Source of the DNA: Candidatus Kuenenia stuttgartensis
GTDB lineage: Bacteria > Planctomycetota > JAKEIC01 > DYIT01
DNA: 37,605 nucleotides
Reading direction: 5' to 3'
Assembly (NCBI GenBank): GCA_020723505.1
Contig: DYIT01000038.1
Location: 1-37,605 of the forward strand
Positions 16,656-23,606 of the stretch are shown here, piece by piece. The position numbers and the translations under genes were made by a program. The notes under the pieces are model-generated. The model did not search any database. It was not told the DNA's origin and saw only the letters and a list, made by a program, of their open reading frames with translations. Position 1 is the first letter of the stretch, and every line of letters begins with the position of its first letter.

Positions 16656-18230
16656 TCAGTCCTTGGAAACCATGAAGTCGCCCATGGCCATGCTGTCCAT
16701 GGGCGACGCGAAGAACGTCGCCAGCGCGTCGCGCGGAGTCATGACGATGGGCTGCCTGGACAGGTTGAAGCTGGTGTTAATCAGGGCTCCGACGCCGGTC
16801 ATGTCCCTGAACCTTGCCAGGAGGTCGTGGAACCGCGGGTTGTCCCCGTGAGCGACGGTCTGCGCCCTCATCGTGCCGTCCACGTGCACCGCTGCCGGAA
16901 TGGCCTCCCGGGCGCGCTCTGAAGCCATGAGCGCCATCTGCATGAAGGGCGAGTCCGCGGGGCCGTCTATCATGCCGCCCGCCTCCTCGGCCATGATTGA
17001 CGGCGCCAAAGGCCTCCATTCCTCCCTGCCCTTGAGGTCGTTCACGCGCCTGCGCATCTGATCATCCCGCGCGTCCGCGAGGATGCTCCTGCCGCCCAGA
17101 GCCCTCGGGCCGAACTCGGACCTTCCCTGGAACCAGCCCACCACCTCGCCGGCCGCAAGCCTCTGCGCCGCCTCGCCGCAAACGTCGTCCATGCGCCTGT
17201 ATCTGCCCGCCCCGGCCGTCCTCAGCGCCGCCTCCACCTCCGCGTCAGCGAATCCCGGGCCGAGGAACGCGTTCGTGAGCCTCCCGGATGGCCAGTTCCC
17301 CGCCTCTTCGCGGTATACCCACAGCGCGGCCCCGATGGCCGTCGAAAGGTCGTGCGGAGCAGGGTTCACGTAGAGCTCGTCCGCGAAACCGGACCTCAGC
17401 AGCGCGCCGTTCATCGAACAGTTCAGCGCGCACCCGCCCGATACGCACAGCTTCCTCCCTCCGCCCGCACCGGACAGGTACTCCGCCATCTGGAGGGCGC
17501 CGCGCTCGAGCACGGCTTGAATCGTCGCCGCGGCGTTCCGGTGCTCCCCCGTTATCGGCGCGCTCTTGCTCCTGCCTTTAATCCTCGAGAGGTAGGCCCT
17601 GAACCGGTTCCTGTCGATTAGCGGCACGTCCCGGTCCCAGTCCACGAAGTCCGCGCCCTCGAGGTCCGGCTCCCCGTAGGACGCGAGCCCCATCACCTTG
17701 CCCTCGTCGCTGTGGAAACGGAATCCCAGCGCCGTCGTCACCTCGCTGTAGATCCAGCCCCATGACGCCTTGGTCGGCACGGATTTGAGGATCTTGAAGT
17801 CCGCCCCGTCCCCGATCCCGAGCACGCCGGATTCGCTCCCACCGTACGCGTCCAGGGAGATGACCCCCGCCTTGCCGAACCCGGACAGGAAATAGGATGC
17901 AATCGCGTGCGCGAGATGGTGGCGGACGAACCGGACGCGCGAGTCCTCGATGTCGAACGGAAGCAGGCGCGCGAGGTAGTTCCAAGGGAACCGCTTCTTC
18001 CGCTTCTGCTTGTTTCCAGCCTCCCACCCGACGGCGAAGAAGTCCACGTCGTCCATGCCGATTCCGCCAGCCTTGAGGCAGGCTTCGATTGAAAGCAGGG
18101 GCGGGACCCGCGAGGAGAACTTGAACCGGTTGAGCCTCTCCTCCTCCACGACGAAGACCAGCTCCCCGTCCTTTACAAGGCACGCTCCTGTGTTCCAGGA
18201 AATCGGGTGCGTGACGCCCAGGACTATCAT
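16656..18230 (-). CDS. Carbamoyltransferase, NodU family (first of a tandem pair)
   Basis: 524 residues from ATG 18230 (MIVLGVTHPISWN). I chose this over a frame-open start at 18269 because it aligns exactly with the start of the neighbouring paralogue, and AAGG lies about 8 bases upstream. It has the same layout: VVEEERLNRFK, the H-x3-H pair at His104/His108 (HHLAH), ISLDAYGGSESGVLG, CVSGGCALNCSMNG, GWFQGRSEFGPRALGGRS and LINTSFNLSRQPIV. The length is normal for the family. The two copies are clearly diverged, so they may have different acceptors or work as a pair. The upstream gap is filled with GTC-rich repeats. Confidence 0.9.
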   Translation of the reverse strand: MIVLGVTHPISWNTGACLVKDGELVFVVEEERLNRFKFSSRVPPLLSIEACLKAGGIGMDDVDFFAVGWEAGNKQKRKKRFPWNYLARLLPFDIEDSRVRFVRHHLAHAIASYFLSGFGKAGVISLDAYGGSESGVLGIGDGADFKILKSVPTKASWGWIYSEVTTALGFRFHSDEGKVMGLASYGEPDLEGADFVDWDRDVPLIDRNRFRAYLSRIKGRSKSAPITGEHRNAAATIQAVLERGALQMAEYLSGAGGGRKLCVSGGCALNCSMNGALLRSGFADELYVNPAPHDLSTAIGAALWVYREEAGNWPSGRLTNAFLGPGFADAEVEAALRTAGAGRYRRMDDVCGEAAQRLAAGEVVGWFQGRSEFGPRALGGRSILADARDDQMRRRVNDLKGREEWRPLAPSIMAEEAGGMIDGPADSPFMQMALMASERAREAIPAAVHVDGTMRAQTVAHGDNPRFHDLLARFRDMTGVGALINTSFNLSRQPIVMTPRDALATFFASPMDSMAMGDFMVSKD

Positions 18231-18683
18231 CCGCAAAGCCTTAAAACCGAGCCGGGCGGGTCCTGACACGGATTCGACCGCCGCAGTGCGCGGTTATACC
18301 ACGCCGAAATCCGGTGAAAAGCGAAAAACCCATGATGCATTGCGTTGGAATTGCGGCTGCCCGATGCAGGAATGGTGTTCTCCACACGCGGGAATGATGG
18401 TTGCTCGATAGAGTCGAAAGTCCAACGTCCAAGGTCTGAAGTCGAAAGTTCGAGGTCCAACGTCGAGAGTCGGAAGTCTAAAATCAGAAGTCGACATATG
18501 ACCTTGGACTTCAAACCTTCGTCGTTCAGAGCACGTATCCCCGGCCTCGTTGACCCTAGACGTTGGACCTTGGACATTAGACTTCCACATTATCCATGAT
18601 TTGACTTCCGACTTCAGACCTTGGACCTTAGACTTTGGACGATTTCAGTTCCGGCTCGCCCTGGTTTTGGATATGGAACTTGC
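18231..18683. other. Divergent intergenic gap dominated by GTC-rich repeats
   Basis: About 450 bases between the divergently read carbamoyltransferase and pseudouridine synthase genes. No credible gene is present. The centre and right are the locus D repeat (18411-18641). The bases before 18400 look like plain sequence and may hold the carbamoyltransferase promoter, though no clear -35/-10 pair is visible. Confidence 0.5.
18411..18641. repeat. Degenerate GTC-rich repeat, locus D, in inverted halves
   Basis: The left half (18411-18502) runs in the GTCCAA orientation and the right half (18547-18641) in the TTGGAC orientation. The two form an imperfect large palindrome. The best arms are 18427-18449 and 18604-18626, which match at 22 of 23 positions as reverse complements. 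The spacing would allow a long hairpin with about 150 bases between the arms. Confidence 0.7.
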
Positions 18684-19667
18684 GTGGAGAACTTCAATCC
18701 GTTTCCGACGTTCAGGTTCAAGGCTCATCCGGTGCATGACGGGATGAGGACCGACGTCTTCCTCAGCCTCAAGATGGCATGGAGGTCGCGCACTTCAATC
18801 CGGAAAGCCATCGAAGCAGGCAGGGTGGCGATTGAAGGAAGGCCGGTCAAGCCATCCACGAGGCTGAGGACCGGCGACAAGGTGACGGTCTCTCCGGATC
18901 CGCGCGACCTGCCCGACTTCGACCCGTCCTCGGTGAAGGTGGAGGTCGTGTACGAGGACGACGCGATAGCGGTATTCAACAAGCCTCCGGGAATAGTCGT
19001 GCATCCGACCGGGACCCATCTCAACAACACGTTCATGCATGTAATGGTGCACAGGTACGCGGGAATGAATCTGCCCGGCGGGGAGAAGGTGCTCCCTTGC
19101 CTTGCTCACAGGATTGACCGGAACACGTCGGGCGTGCTCATGATTTCCAAGGACCCGCGGTTCCGGCCGTTTCTCCAGAAGCAGTTCCACGGCAAGGGCG
19201 TGTCGAAGGAGTACAGGGCGATAGTGCATGGAAGCCCTGCGGAGGACTTTTTCGAAGCCGATCTCCCAATCGGGTTCGACCGGGACTCGGTGATCTCAAT
19301 AAAGCGCGCGATCCGCCGCGACACCGGCCTGCCATCGAAGACCCTGTTCGAGACAATCGAGAGATTCGGCAGGTTCGCCCTGGTCGCAGCGAAGCCGGTC
19401 ACGGGCAGGACGCACCAGATACGCGTCCATCTCGCGGCCCTGGGCCATCCCATCATCGCGGACGACATGTATTCCGAATCCAAGAGCCTCTCGTGCGGCG
19501 ATCTTGTTCCGGGGTCCGGGGACGAGGTCGTAATCAGCCGCCATGCGCTCCACGCCTTCAGGCTGGAAATCACGCACCCCGTCACCCTTGCCAGGGCGGC
19601 CTTCACCGCTCCCATGCCGAAGGACATGGAGGACGTTCTGGCCCTCCTGCGCACCGTGGTCATTTAG
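18684..19667 (+). CDS. RluA-family rRNA/tRNA pseudouridine synthase
   Basis: 327 residues from GTG 18684, with GGAA 5 bases upstream. The frame is open to 18621, but that part is encoded by repeat sequence. The start must precede ATG 18744 because the S4 RNA-binding domain begins just before it (DVFLSLKMAWRSRTSIRKAI ... RLRTGDKV). The catalytic domain contains the active-site motif HRIDRNTSGVLM with Asp145, the early strand VVYEDDAIAVFNKPPGIVVHP, and the GRTHQIRVHLAALGHPI block near the C-terminus. The enzyme converts uridine to pseudouridine in structured RNA. The family includes RluA, RluC, RluD and TruC, and the particular target site cannot be assigned from this sequence. The gene is on its own. 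Confidence 0.88.
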   Translation: MENFNPFPTFRFKAHPVHDGMRTDVFLSLKMAWRSRTSIRKAIEAGRVAIEGRPVKPSTRLRTGDKVTVSPDPRDLPDFDPSSVKVEVVYEDDAIAVFNKPPGIVVHPTGTHLNNTFMHVMVHRYAGMNLPGGEKVLPCLAHRIDRNTSGVLMISKDPRFRPFLQKQFHGKGVSKEYRAIVHGSPAEDFFEADLPIGFDRDSVISIKRAIRRDTGLPSKTLFETIERFGRFALVAAKPVTGRTHQIRVHLAALGHPIIADDMYSESKSLSCGDLVPGSGDEVVISRHALHAFRLEITHPVTLARAAFTAPMPKDMEDVLALLRTVVI

Positions 19668-20013
19668 TTGAAATACTGTTGTAGAAACTTGGGTTCTTCT
19701 GACCATTCCTGCCGGCAAGCTGCCTATTGCAGAAGGTCCGCCGAAATCCTCGAGAGGGCTGGCAGGTGAAGGCGGATGATCTCTGTGCCCTCTGTGGTGA
19801 ACAGACTTCATATCCTCCGGAGCGCTAGTTTAAGCGACATTGGGGTGAAAGCAGCCTCCGGCGGCGCAGGTCGCACTTCAGACCGATGACCGATCACCGA
19901 TGACCGTGCACAGCGGACCTCGGGCCGTTTTGATTTGCGATTTGGCAGTCGCCTTTGCCGGAAAATCCTTGCATTCCCTTGCCGCCGGTTCTATCCTGGA
20001 TTCGTCTCTTGAG
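19668..20013. other. Intergenic gap with boilerplate repeats and the tRNA promoter
   Basis: About 345 bases without a gene. It includes the word CTCTGTGCCCTCTGTGGTGA (19781-19800), a phrase I have seen often between genes in uncultured bacteria, and a short tandem GACCGATGACCGATCACCGA (about 19880-19899). The tRNA promoter occupies the right end. Confidence 0.45.
19969..19997 (+). promoter_or_regulatory. Sigma-70-type promoter of tRNA-Pro
   Basis: TTGCAT (19969-19974) and TATCCT (19992-19997) are separated by exactly 17 bases. The predicted start of transcription is about 20004, some 10 bases before the mature tRNA. The match to the consensus and the spacing make this a good candidate. Confidence 0.55.
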
Positions 20014-20089
20014 CGGGGCGTGGCGCAGTTTGGCTTAGCGCGCTTGAATGGGGTTCAAGAGGTCGGTGGTTCGAATCCACTCGCCCCGA
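20014..20089 (+). tRNA. tRNA-Pro (anticodon GGG)
   Basis: A 76-base cloverleaf. The acceptor arms are CGGGGCG (20014-20020) and CGCCCCG (20082-20088), with discriminator A at 20089. The D arm is GCGC...GCGC. The anticodon stem CTTGA/TCAAG encloses loop ATGGGGT, giving anticodon GGG. The T arm is GGTGG TTCGAAT CCACT. CCA is not encoded. A run of six T (20090-20095) follows directly, and the 3' end takes part in a perfect inverted repeat. Confidence 0.95.
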
Positions 20090-20134
20090 TTTTTTCGCCA
20101 GTACGCAGGCATCCAGCGAAAAAATCGGGGCGAC
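20081..20134 (+). terminator. Perfect inverted repeat made from the tRNA-Pro 3' end
   Basis: TCGCCCCGATTTTTTCGC (20081-20098) is matched by its exact reverse complement at 20116-20133, separated by 17 bases. The T-run directly behind the tRNA suggests termination. The arms include the last nine bases of the tRNA, so a longer transcript could trap the acceptor strand in this hairpin. It could also be a trace of integration at the tRNA. Confidence 0.6.
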
Positions 20135-20161
20135 TCTGCGTAGCCCTGGCCCTGACACAGA

Positions 20162-20389
20162 GGCGAAGCAGAGTCCCTGGCACAGAGGCGAAGCAGAGTC
20201 GCAAGATCTGTCGGGGCGATTAAGCTCGACTCCGCCATGTCTACCCAAGGCGTGAGATTCTGCGGGATTCACTCCGTCATAGCCATAGCCGATACGCGAA
20301 GCAGAGCCGCTCGTGCAAACCAGGCGAAGCCGAAGCAGAGCCGCTCATGCAAACCGGCGAAGCAGAGTCGCAAGACCCGCCAGGCGAAT
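20162..20389 (+). repeat. Array of CGAAGCAGAG repeats
   Basis: The 10-base word CGAAGCAGAG occurs five times, starting at 20164, 20189, 20297, 20331 and 20358. Longer nested copies exist. One pair of about 34 bases is at 20187-20220 and 20356-20389. Another is GAAGCAGAGCCGCTC(A/G)TGCAAACC at about 20298 and 20332. The inverse tRNA-end word TCGGGGCGA occurs twice (20125 and 20211). The array occupies the whole gap between tRNA-Pro and the GIY-YIG gene. Confidence 0.75.
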
Positions 20390-20438
20390 CAGGGAGATTG
20401 ACTGCCGGCAGAACACAGAATCAACCAGGGAGAATCAC

Positions 20439-20681
20439 TTGCTCTACGTCTACCTCATGCGCAGTATCGGTAATCCCGACCGCAGATACGTCGGCTTTTC
20501 GACCGACGTCGAAGCACGAATCGCAGACCACAACACCGGCAAATCCCCGCACACCTCGAGGTCCCGGCCATGGCAGCTCGTCGCCGCGATCCGCTTCGAG
20601 GACGACGACAAGGCCCGCGCCTTCGAACAATATCTCAAGTGTGGATCCGGTCATGCCTTTGCCCTCGGCCATTTCTGGTAG
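20439..20681 (+). CDS. GIY-YIG superfamily small protein (UPF0213/YhbQ-like)
   Basis: 80 residues from TTG 20439, chosen because AGGGAG lies 6 bases upstream and because the conserved domain starts at once (LYVYLMRSIG). The frame is open further left, but that part is repeat sequence. The GIY and YIG strands appear as YVY and RRYVGFSTD. They are followed by the conserved RIADHNTGKSPHTSRSRPW segment, a Glu in FEQYLK (the likely metal ligand), and the terminal GSGHAFALGHFW. The family is thought to nick DNA or act in repair; its natural role is unsettled. It looks complete despite the repeats around it. Confidence 0.8.
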   Translation: MLYVYLMRSIGNPDRRYVGFSTDVEARIADHNTGKSPHTSRSRPWQLVAAIRFEDDDKARAFEQYLKCGSGHAFALGHFW

Positions 20682-21068
20682 CACCGCCAATCCCGCAAGC
20701 TTCGGCACTATCCTGCCGACTCTCCGCCTTCTCCTGCGCGATCGTCTCTTTTGAAGCCCTCGATGCAAGCTCTCGAACGCGCAAGACGAGGTTCCGGATT
20801 CCGAGGAAGCCCTCGCCGCGCCTGCGTCCGGGGATATCAAAGGCGGCCGTCGAATCGCTCAGGAAAAGGTGAATGGCGGGCGGTGTTCTAACCTGTGTCA
20901 AGTGAAGACTTGACCCCAAACCCATGACCCCAAACCCACGCGGGCATGAGCTCGATGTTGCCCCTTCAAGTCAGGTCGCCCAGGGTACGGAGCCCATTCG
21001 CTTCGACGAGTACAAATACAATGCGGATCCTCGCAGACGACGTCTCAGGTGTAGACGAGCGCTCGGCC
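20682..21068. other. Gap with palindrome and short direct repeats
   Basis: About 390 bases. An open minus-strand frame (20635-20925) shows no recognisable family and is not called. GTCAAGT GAAG ACTTGAC (20897-20914) is a perfect 7-base inverted repeat. It is followed by two copies of TGACCCCAAACCCA (20911-20938). Confidence 0.45.
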
Positions 21069-21698
21069 CTACCAGCCAGGGGGCTTCTGAAAGGCCCCAT
21101 GGGCGTCGCAAAGTTGCGGGGGGAGCAGGGAGTTCCGAAGAGCGCTCACTCGGATGGTCTTCACGAAAGTCGCGATCCTGTTCAGATCCGCGCTCCATCT
21201 GCGAGGAGGGAAGATGATCCCGACCTTTTTCCCGAAATCCTGGCGTACGACTCGGACGGGTTCCTTCAAGTCGCTGTCCGCCGACACGATAACGGCTTCG
21301 TCGAAGCGGCCCGTGAAGCAATCGCAAAGAAGGTGTGTGGCAAGATTCACATCGGAGCCCTTCTCCTCCCACTTGAGGACCTTCACCCATTTGGGCGGCT
21401 CTCCGGGAGGCTGCCCGGCGAGCGGCATGCTGACTTCCGATGAAAGGAAATGACCGAGGACGATCTCGAGGCTGGGAAGGGTTCTGAGTGCCCGTAGGAA
21501 GACCTGCTGCCTGCTGGTTTTCTGGGGATCATGCGGTGGTGAGGAGACCATCGCCGTGAAATATTTCACCTTCGCCACGTCATGTTTGGGAAGGACCTGC
21601 TTGAAGAGTGCCTCGAAATTCAACCACTTATACGGCGTATTCTTAACGGCGCCGTAGTAGAAGTTGAACCCGTCGACGTAGACGTAGGTTTTGCCCAT
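21069..21698 (-). CDS. NYN (LabA/DUF88-type) PIN-like nuclease
   Basis: 209 residues from ATG 21698; the frame is open to TTG 21707. The NYN fold is a PIN-like RNase. The catalytic acidic residues are visible in order: YVDGFNFYYG near the start (Asp9), EEKGSDVNLATHLL in the middle and VIVSADSDL later, followed by FGKKVGIIFPP. The C-terminal 30 residues (ALRNSLLPPQLCDAHGAFQK) look variable. No ribosome site is seen. Instead a strong hairpin lies 9 bases upstream of the ATG. NYN proteins of this class are common in accessory regions and are suspected RNA-processing or defence factors. The downstream gene on this strand is the repeat zone, so it is monocistronic. Confidence 0.85.
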   Translation of the reverse strand: MGKTYVYVDGFNFYYGAVKNTPYKWLNFEALFKQVLPKHDVAKVKYFTAMVSSPPHDPQKTSRQQVFLRALRTLPSLEIVLGHFLSSEVSMPLAGQPPGEPPKWVKVLKWEEKGSDVNLATHLLCDCFTGRFDEAVIVSADSDLKEPVRVVRQDFGKKVGIIFPPRRWSADLNRIATFVKTIRVSALRNSLLPPQLCDAHGAFQKPPGW

Positions 21699-21707
21699 CA
21701 AGAGCAA

Positions 21708-21727
21708 AGGCCGGCTTTCGCCGGCCT
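21708..21727 (-). terminator. GAAA-tetraloop hairpin just before the NYN gene
   Basis: AGGCCGGC and GCCGGCCT form a perfect 8-base stem. On the minus strand the loop is GAAA and the hairpin is followed by TTTGCTCTT. It resembles a terminator but sits only 9 bases from the NYN start codon, where it could control translation. Confidence 0.5.
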
Positions 21728-21786
21728 CGCAACCAAGCCCGAAGGCACTGGTGGGGTCCCTATGTGTAACTCATCTGTAGGATAGG

Positions 21787-22589
21787 ATGAAGGGTATGGC
21801 CGGAGGTGTCAAGTATATTCTTCATTACGGTGTAAATCCTGCGGGCACGACTTCGAGGTCGTCATCCGGTCGGTCGAGCCCTGCGAGGTCCGCGAGGCGG
21901 AGGCGGCGCCAGCGAAGGCCGAGCCGCCGGTGCCGCGTCGCTCCCGACCGTTCCAGGGGGGCCCCATGGTCCTGGACCCGGGCCGGATCACTCTCTGCGG
22001 GGTCACGGTCATCACCGACAAGGGCACGGGGCAGGCGATGATGATGCTCGCGGAGTTGGCGAAGAAGGACCGCGGCCGCTTCGTCCGGCGCTCTGCCGAG
22101 GACCTGAAGAAGGCGATCGGCGCCGACTCGCTCCAGACCATCACCGGGTGCGCGAAGACGATCCGGGTCAACATCCAGGCCCGGCTGAAGAAGGAGCTCG
22201 GCCTCCTCTGCGGCGACCAGGACGTCCTGGTCCGTGACGGGCAGGGGTATCACCTGCAGGACTGGATCGAGGTTGGGGAGGAGGATGCGGTCGAGGGACC
22301 GGCGGGCGGTGCCGCGACCGCCGACTTGGCGGGCGAGGCCGTCGCTGCCCCGGCCTTGAAGGCCAAGGGTGCGGCCTCCCGCGCCCCCGTGGATGCCGCC
22401 ACGCGCGCGCGGCGGGAGGGGATCATGAAGGAGATCCGGGCGGGGACCGTCGTAGGCCGGGACGCGGTCGCCGCCCGCTTCGGAGTCAGCGCCACCACCG
22501 CCAAACGAGACCTCGCCGCCCTTGCCGCCCAGGGCCTCGTCGAGTTCGTCCGGCGCCCGCACCCGGGGCACTACCGGCTGAAGGGGTAG
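21787..22589 (+). pseudogene. Frameshifted zinc-ribbon/winged-helix DNA-binding protein
   Basis: The longest open part is 21930-22589 (219 residues from a GTG). Its middle resembles a winged helix (KTIRVNIQARLKKELGLL ... VLVRDGQGYHLQDW). The C-terminus is a DeoR-type helix-turn-helix (VVGRDAVAARFGVSATTAKRDLAALAAQGLVEF). Upstream in the same frame, without a start, one reads CKSCGHDFEVVIRSVEPC, an FmdB-like zinc ribbon. The only good start, ATG 21787, lies in another frame and reads MKGMAGGVKYILHY up to 21828. Adding one base near 21828 would join these into KYILHYRCKSCGHDFE, a normal ribbon. So a base seems lost, by mutation or by sequencing error. If the loss is real, translation could still begin at GTG 21930. 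Confidence 0.55.
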
Positions 22590-22764
22590 ACGGGCACCTT
22601 ACCTGCCTGGGTTTCGCCTGGCTTTCCATGTCCGCGCCTCTCCGGGGGCGAACACGAGAGATGGTTGAAGCGACTTCCTTAGGATCGTGCTCTCTGGTAG
22701 GATGCGTCAGGCTACAAGGTGGCGAAAACGCCCGCCGAGGGTATCTGCTCCTGCGAAGGGAGCC

Positions 22765-22824
22765 ATGATGACCGAACTGATGTCCTCCAGCGTAACGACT
22801 TGTTGCTGCTGCAGTGGTTGTTAA
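22765..22824 (+). CDS. Cysteine-rich 19-residue peptide (candidate RiPP or metal-binding peptide)
   Basis: ATG 22765 and ATG 22768 open a short frame ending in TTCCCCSGC before TAA. AAGGGAG (22756-22762) sits 5 bases before the second ATG, a good ribosome site. It lies in the stem GCTCC/GGGAGC, so translation may be hairpin-controlled. The N-terminal half (MTELMSSSV) could serve as a short leader. The core has four consecutive Cys plus Ser, Gly and Cys, as expected of thiazole- or lanthionine-forming precursor peptides or of a metal ligand. No modifying enzyme gene lies in the window, and a chance ORF of this size is quite possible. Confidence 0.35.
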   Translation: MMTELMSSSVTTCCCCSGC

Positions 22825-22834
22825 CTCCCCTTCC

Positions 22835-23518
22835 TCACCAGAGCCTCCACCAAGGCTTCTTTGATTTCAAAGGCTGTGGAGTTGTCTGCTGGTGAAGTCG
22901 AAATTCCTTCGTCCAAAACCGAAATGTGTCACCATGCATTGAACCATCGTCCCCCAACGGGTATTCAAGTCCGATCTTCTTCATGAAGTCACACATCTGC
23001 CAGCAATCAGAATTAGTGAAATCGTCGTCGGGATATGCTTTAGTTGGATTTTCCTCATCAAGATTCCACTCGGAAAAGTAATTCAAAATTGCGCCAGTAG
23101 AGAGGGATGGAATGAGTTCGGCGATGAGAGCGGCATCTCCCTTCCATCTCTCCTTCTCCTCCAATGGAAGTTCCTCCCAATATTCAGGCACTGGGTTGAA
23201 CCAGCCAACCTCCTTTCCATCCTGGTAAAGAACATACATCCAGAAGTCACCGTCATGAATATGAAGTGAGAACACAGGCTTCAAGAGTTTCTCTGAAAGG
23301 AATCTTGAGGCTTCGTTCCATTCTAAAAAACCGTCAGGATACATGACGGTGGTGTTGGGGCCATTCCGAGTGATGACACCGATGTTCGGGTCATTTGTGC
23401 TTCGTTCAACTTTCAACTCAAAACCACCGTTATGACTCAGAGCGAAATCAGATAATGCTCTCTTAACGTTCTTTGGTTCAGCACCGATAAGACCGGAAAG
23501 TGCTAGGAACAGCCCCAT
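22835..23518 (-). CDS. Hypothetical protein, possible immunity-type
   Basis: 227 residues. AAGGAGAG lies 7 bases before the ATG. I do not recognise the family with certainty. The start MGLFLALSGLIGAEPKNVKRALSDFAL is followed by a mixed alpha/beta body rich in Trp, Tyr and acidic residues (FWMYVLYQDGKEVGWFNPVPEYWEEL), then a basic tail KSKKPWWRLW. Soluble, acidic, aromatic-rich proteins of this size are common among polymorphic-toxin immunity proteins, and the neighbours point the same way. Base composition is clearly lower in GC than in the left part of the window, a sign of transfer. It is the last of three minus-strand genes. Confidence 0.6.
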   Translation of the reverse strand: MGLFLALSGLIGAEPKNVKRALSDFALSHNGGFELKVERSTNDPNIGVITRNGPNTTVMYPDGFLEWNEASRFLSEKLLKPVFSLHIHDGDFWMYVLYQDGKEVGWFNPVPEYWEELPLEEKERWKGDAALIAELIPSLSTGAILNYFSEWNLDEENPTKAYPDDDFTNSDCWQMCDFMKKIGLEYPLGDDGSMHGDTFRFWTKEFRLHQQTTPQPLKSKKPWWRLW

Positions 23519-23606
23519 AGCTCACTCTCCTTTTTCAGGCCAGCGGTAGTGTGTTCGATGCTGATGGCAATGTTCGTCCGCGGTATGGCGCGTTTATACG
23601 TTCCAC

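Noticed and set aside
14993-16675. 560-codon plus-strand frame across the second carbamoyltransferase
   Set aside because: It begins in repeat sequence and is the reverse of a gene with conserved motifs.
20162-20389. CRISPR array
   Set aside because: The repeats are short, unequally spaced and nested, with no regular spacers and no cas genes nearby.
20635-20925. 96-codon minus-strand frame between the GIY-YIG and NYN genes
   Set aside because: It overlaps the GIY-YIG gene end and the repeats, and has no conserved pattern.
22690-22764. Possible riboswitch upstream of the Cys-rich peptide
   Set aside because: There are small hairpins (GGCG AAAA CGCC and GCTCC/GGGAGC), but I could not match them to any known riboswitch class.
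22790-22830. Integron attC site next to the minus-strand gene trio
   Set aside because: GTTAAC-like ends are present, but they do not fit the RYYYAAC/GTTRRRY core pair, and no other gap in the trio has a match.
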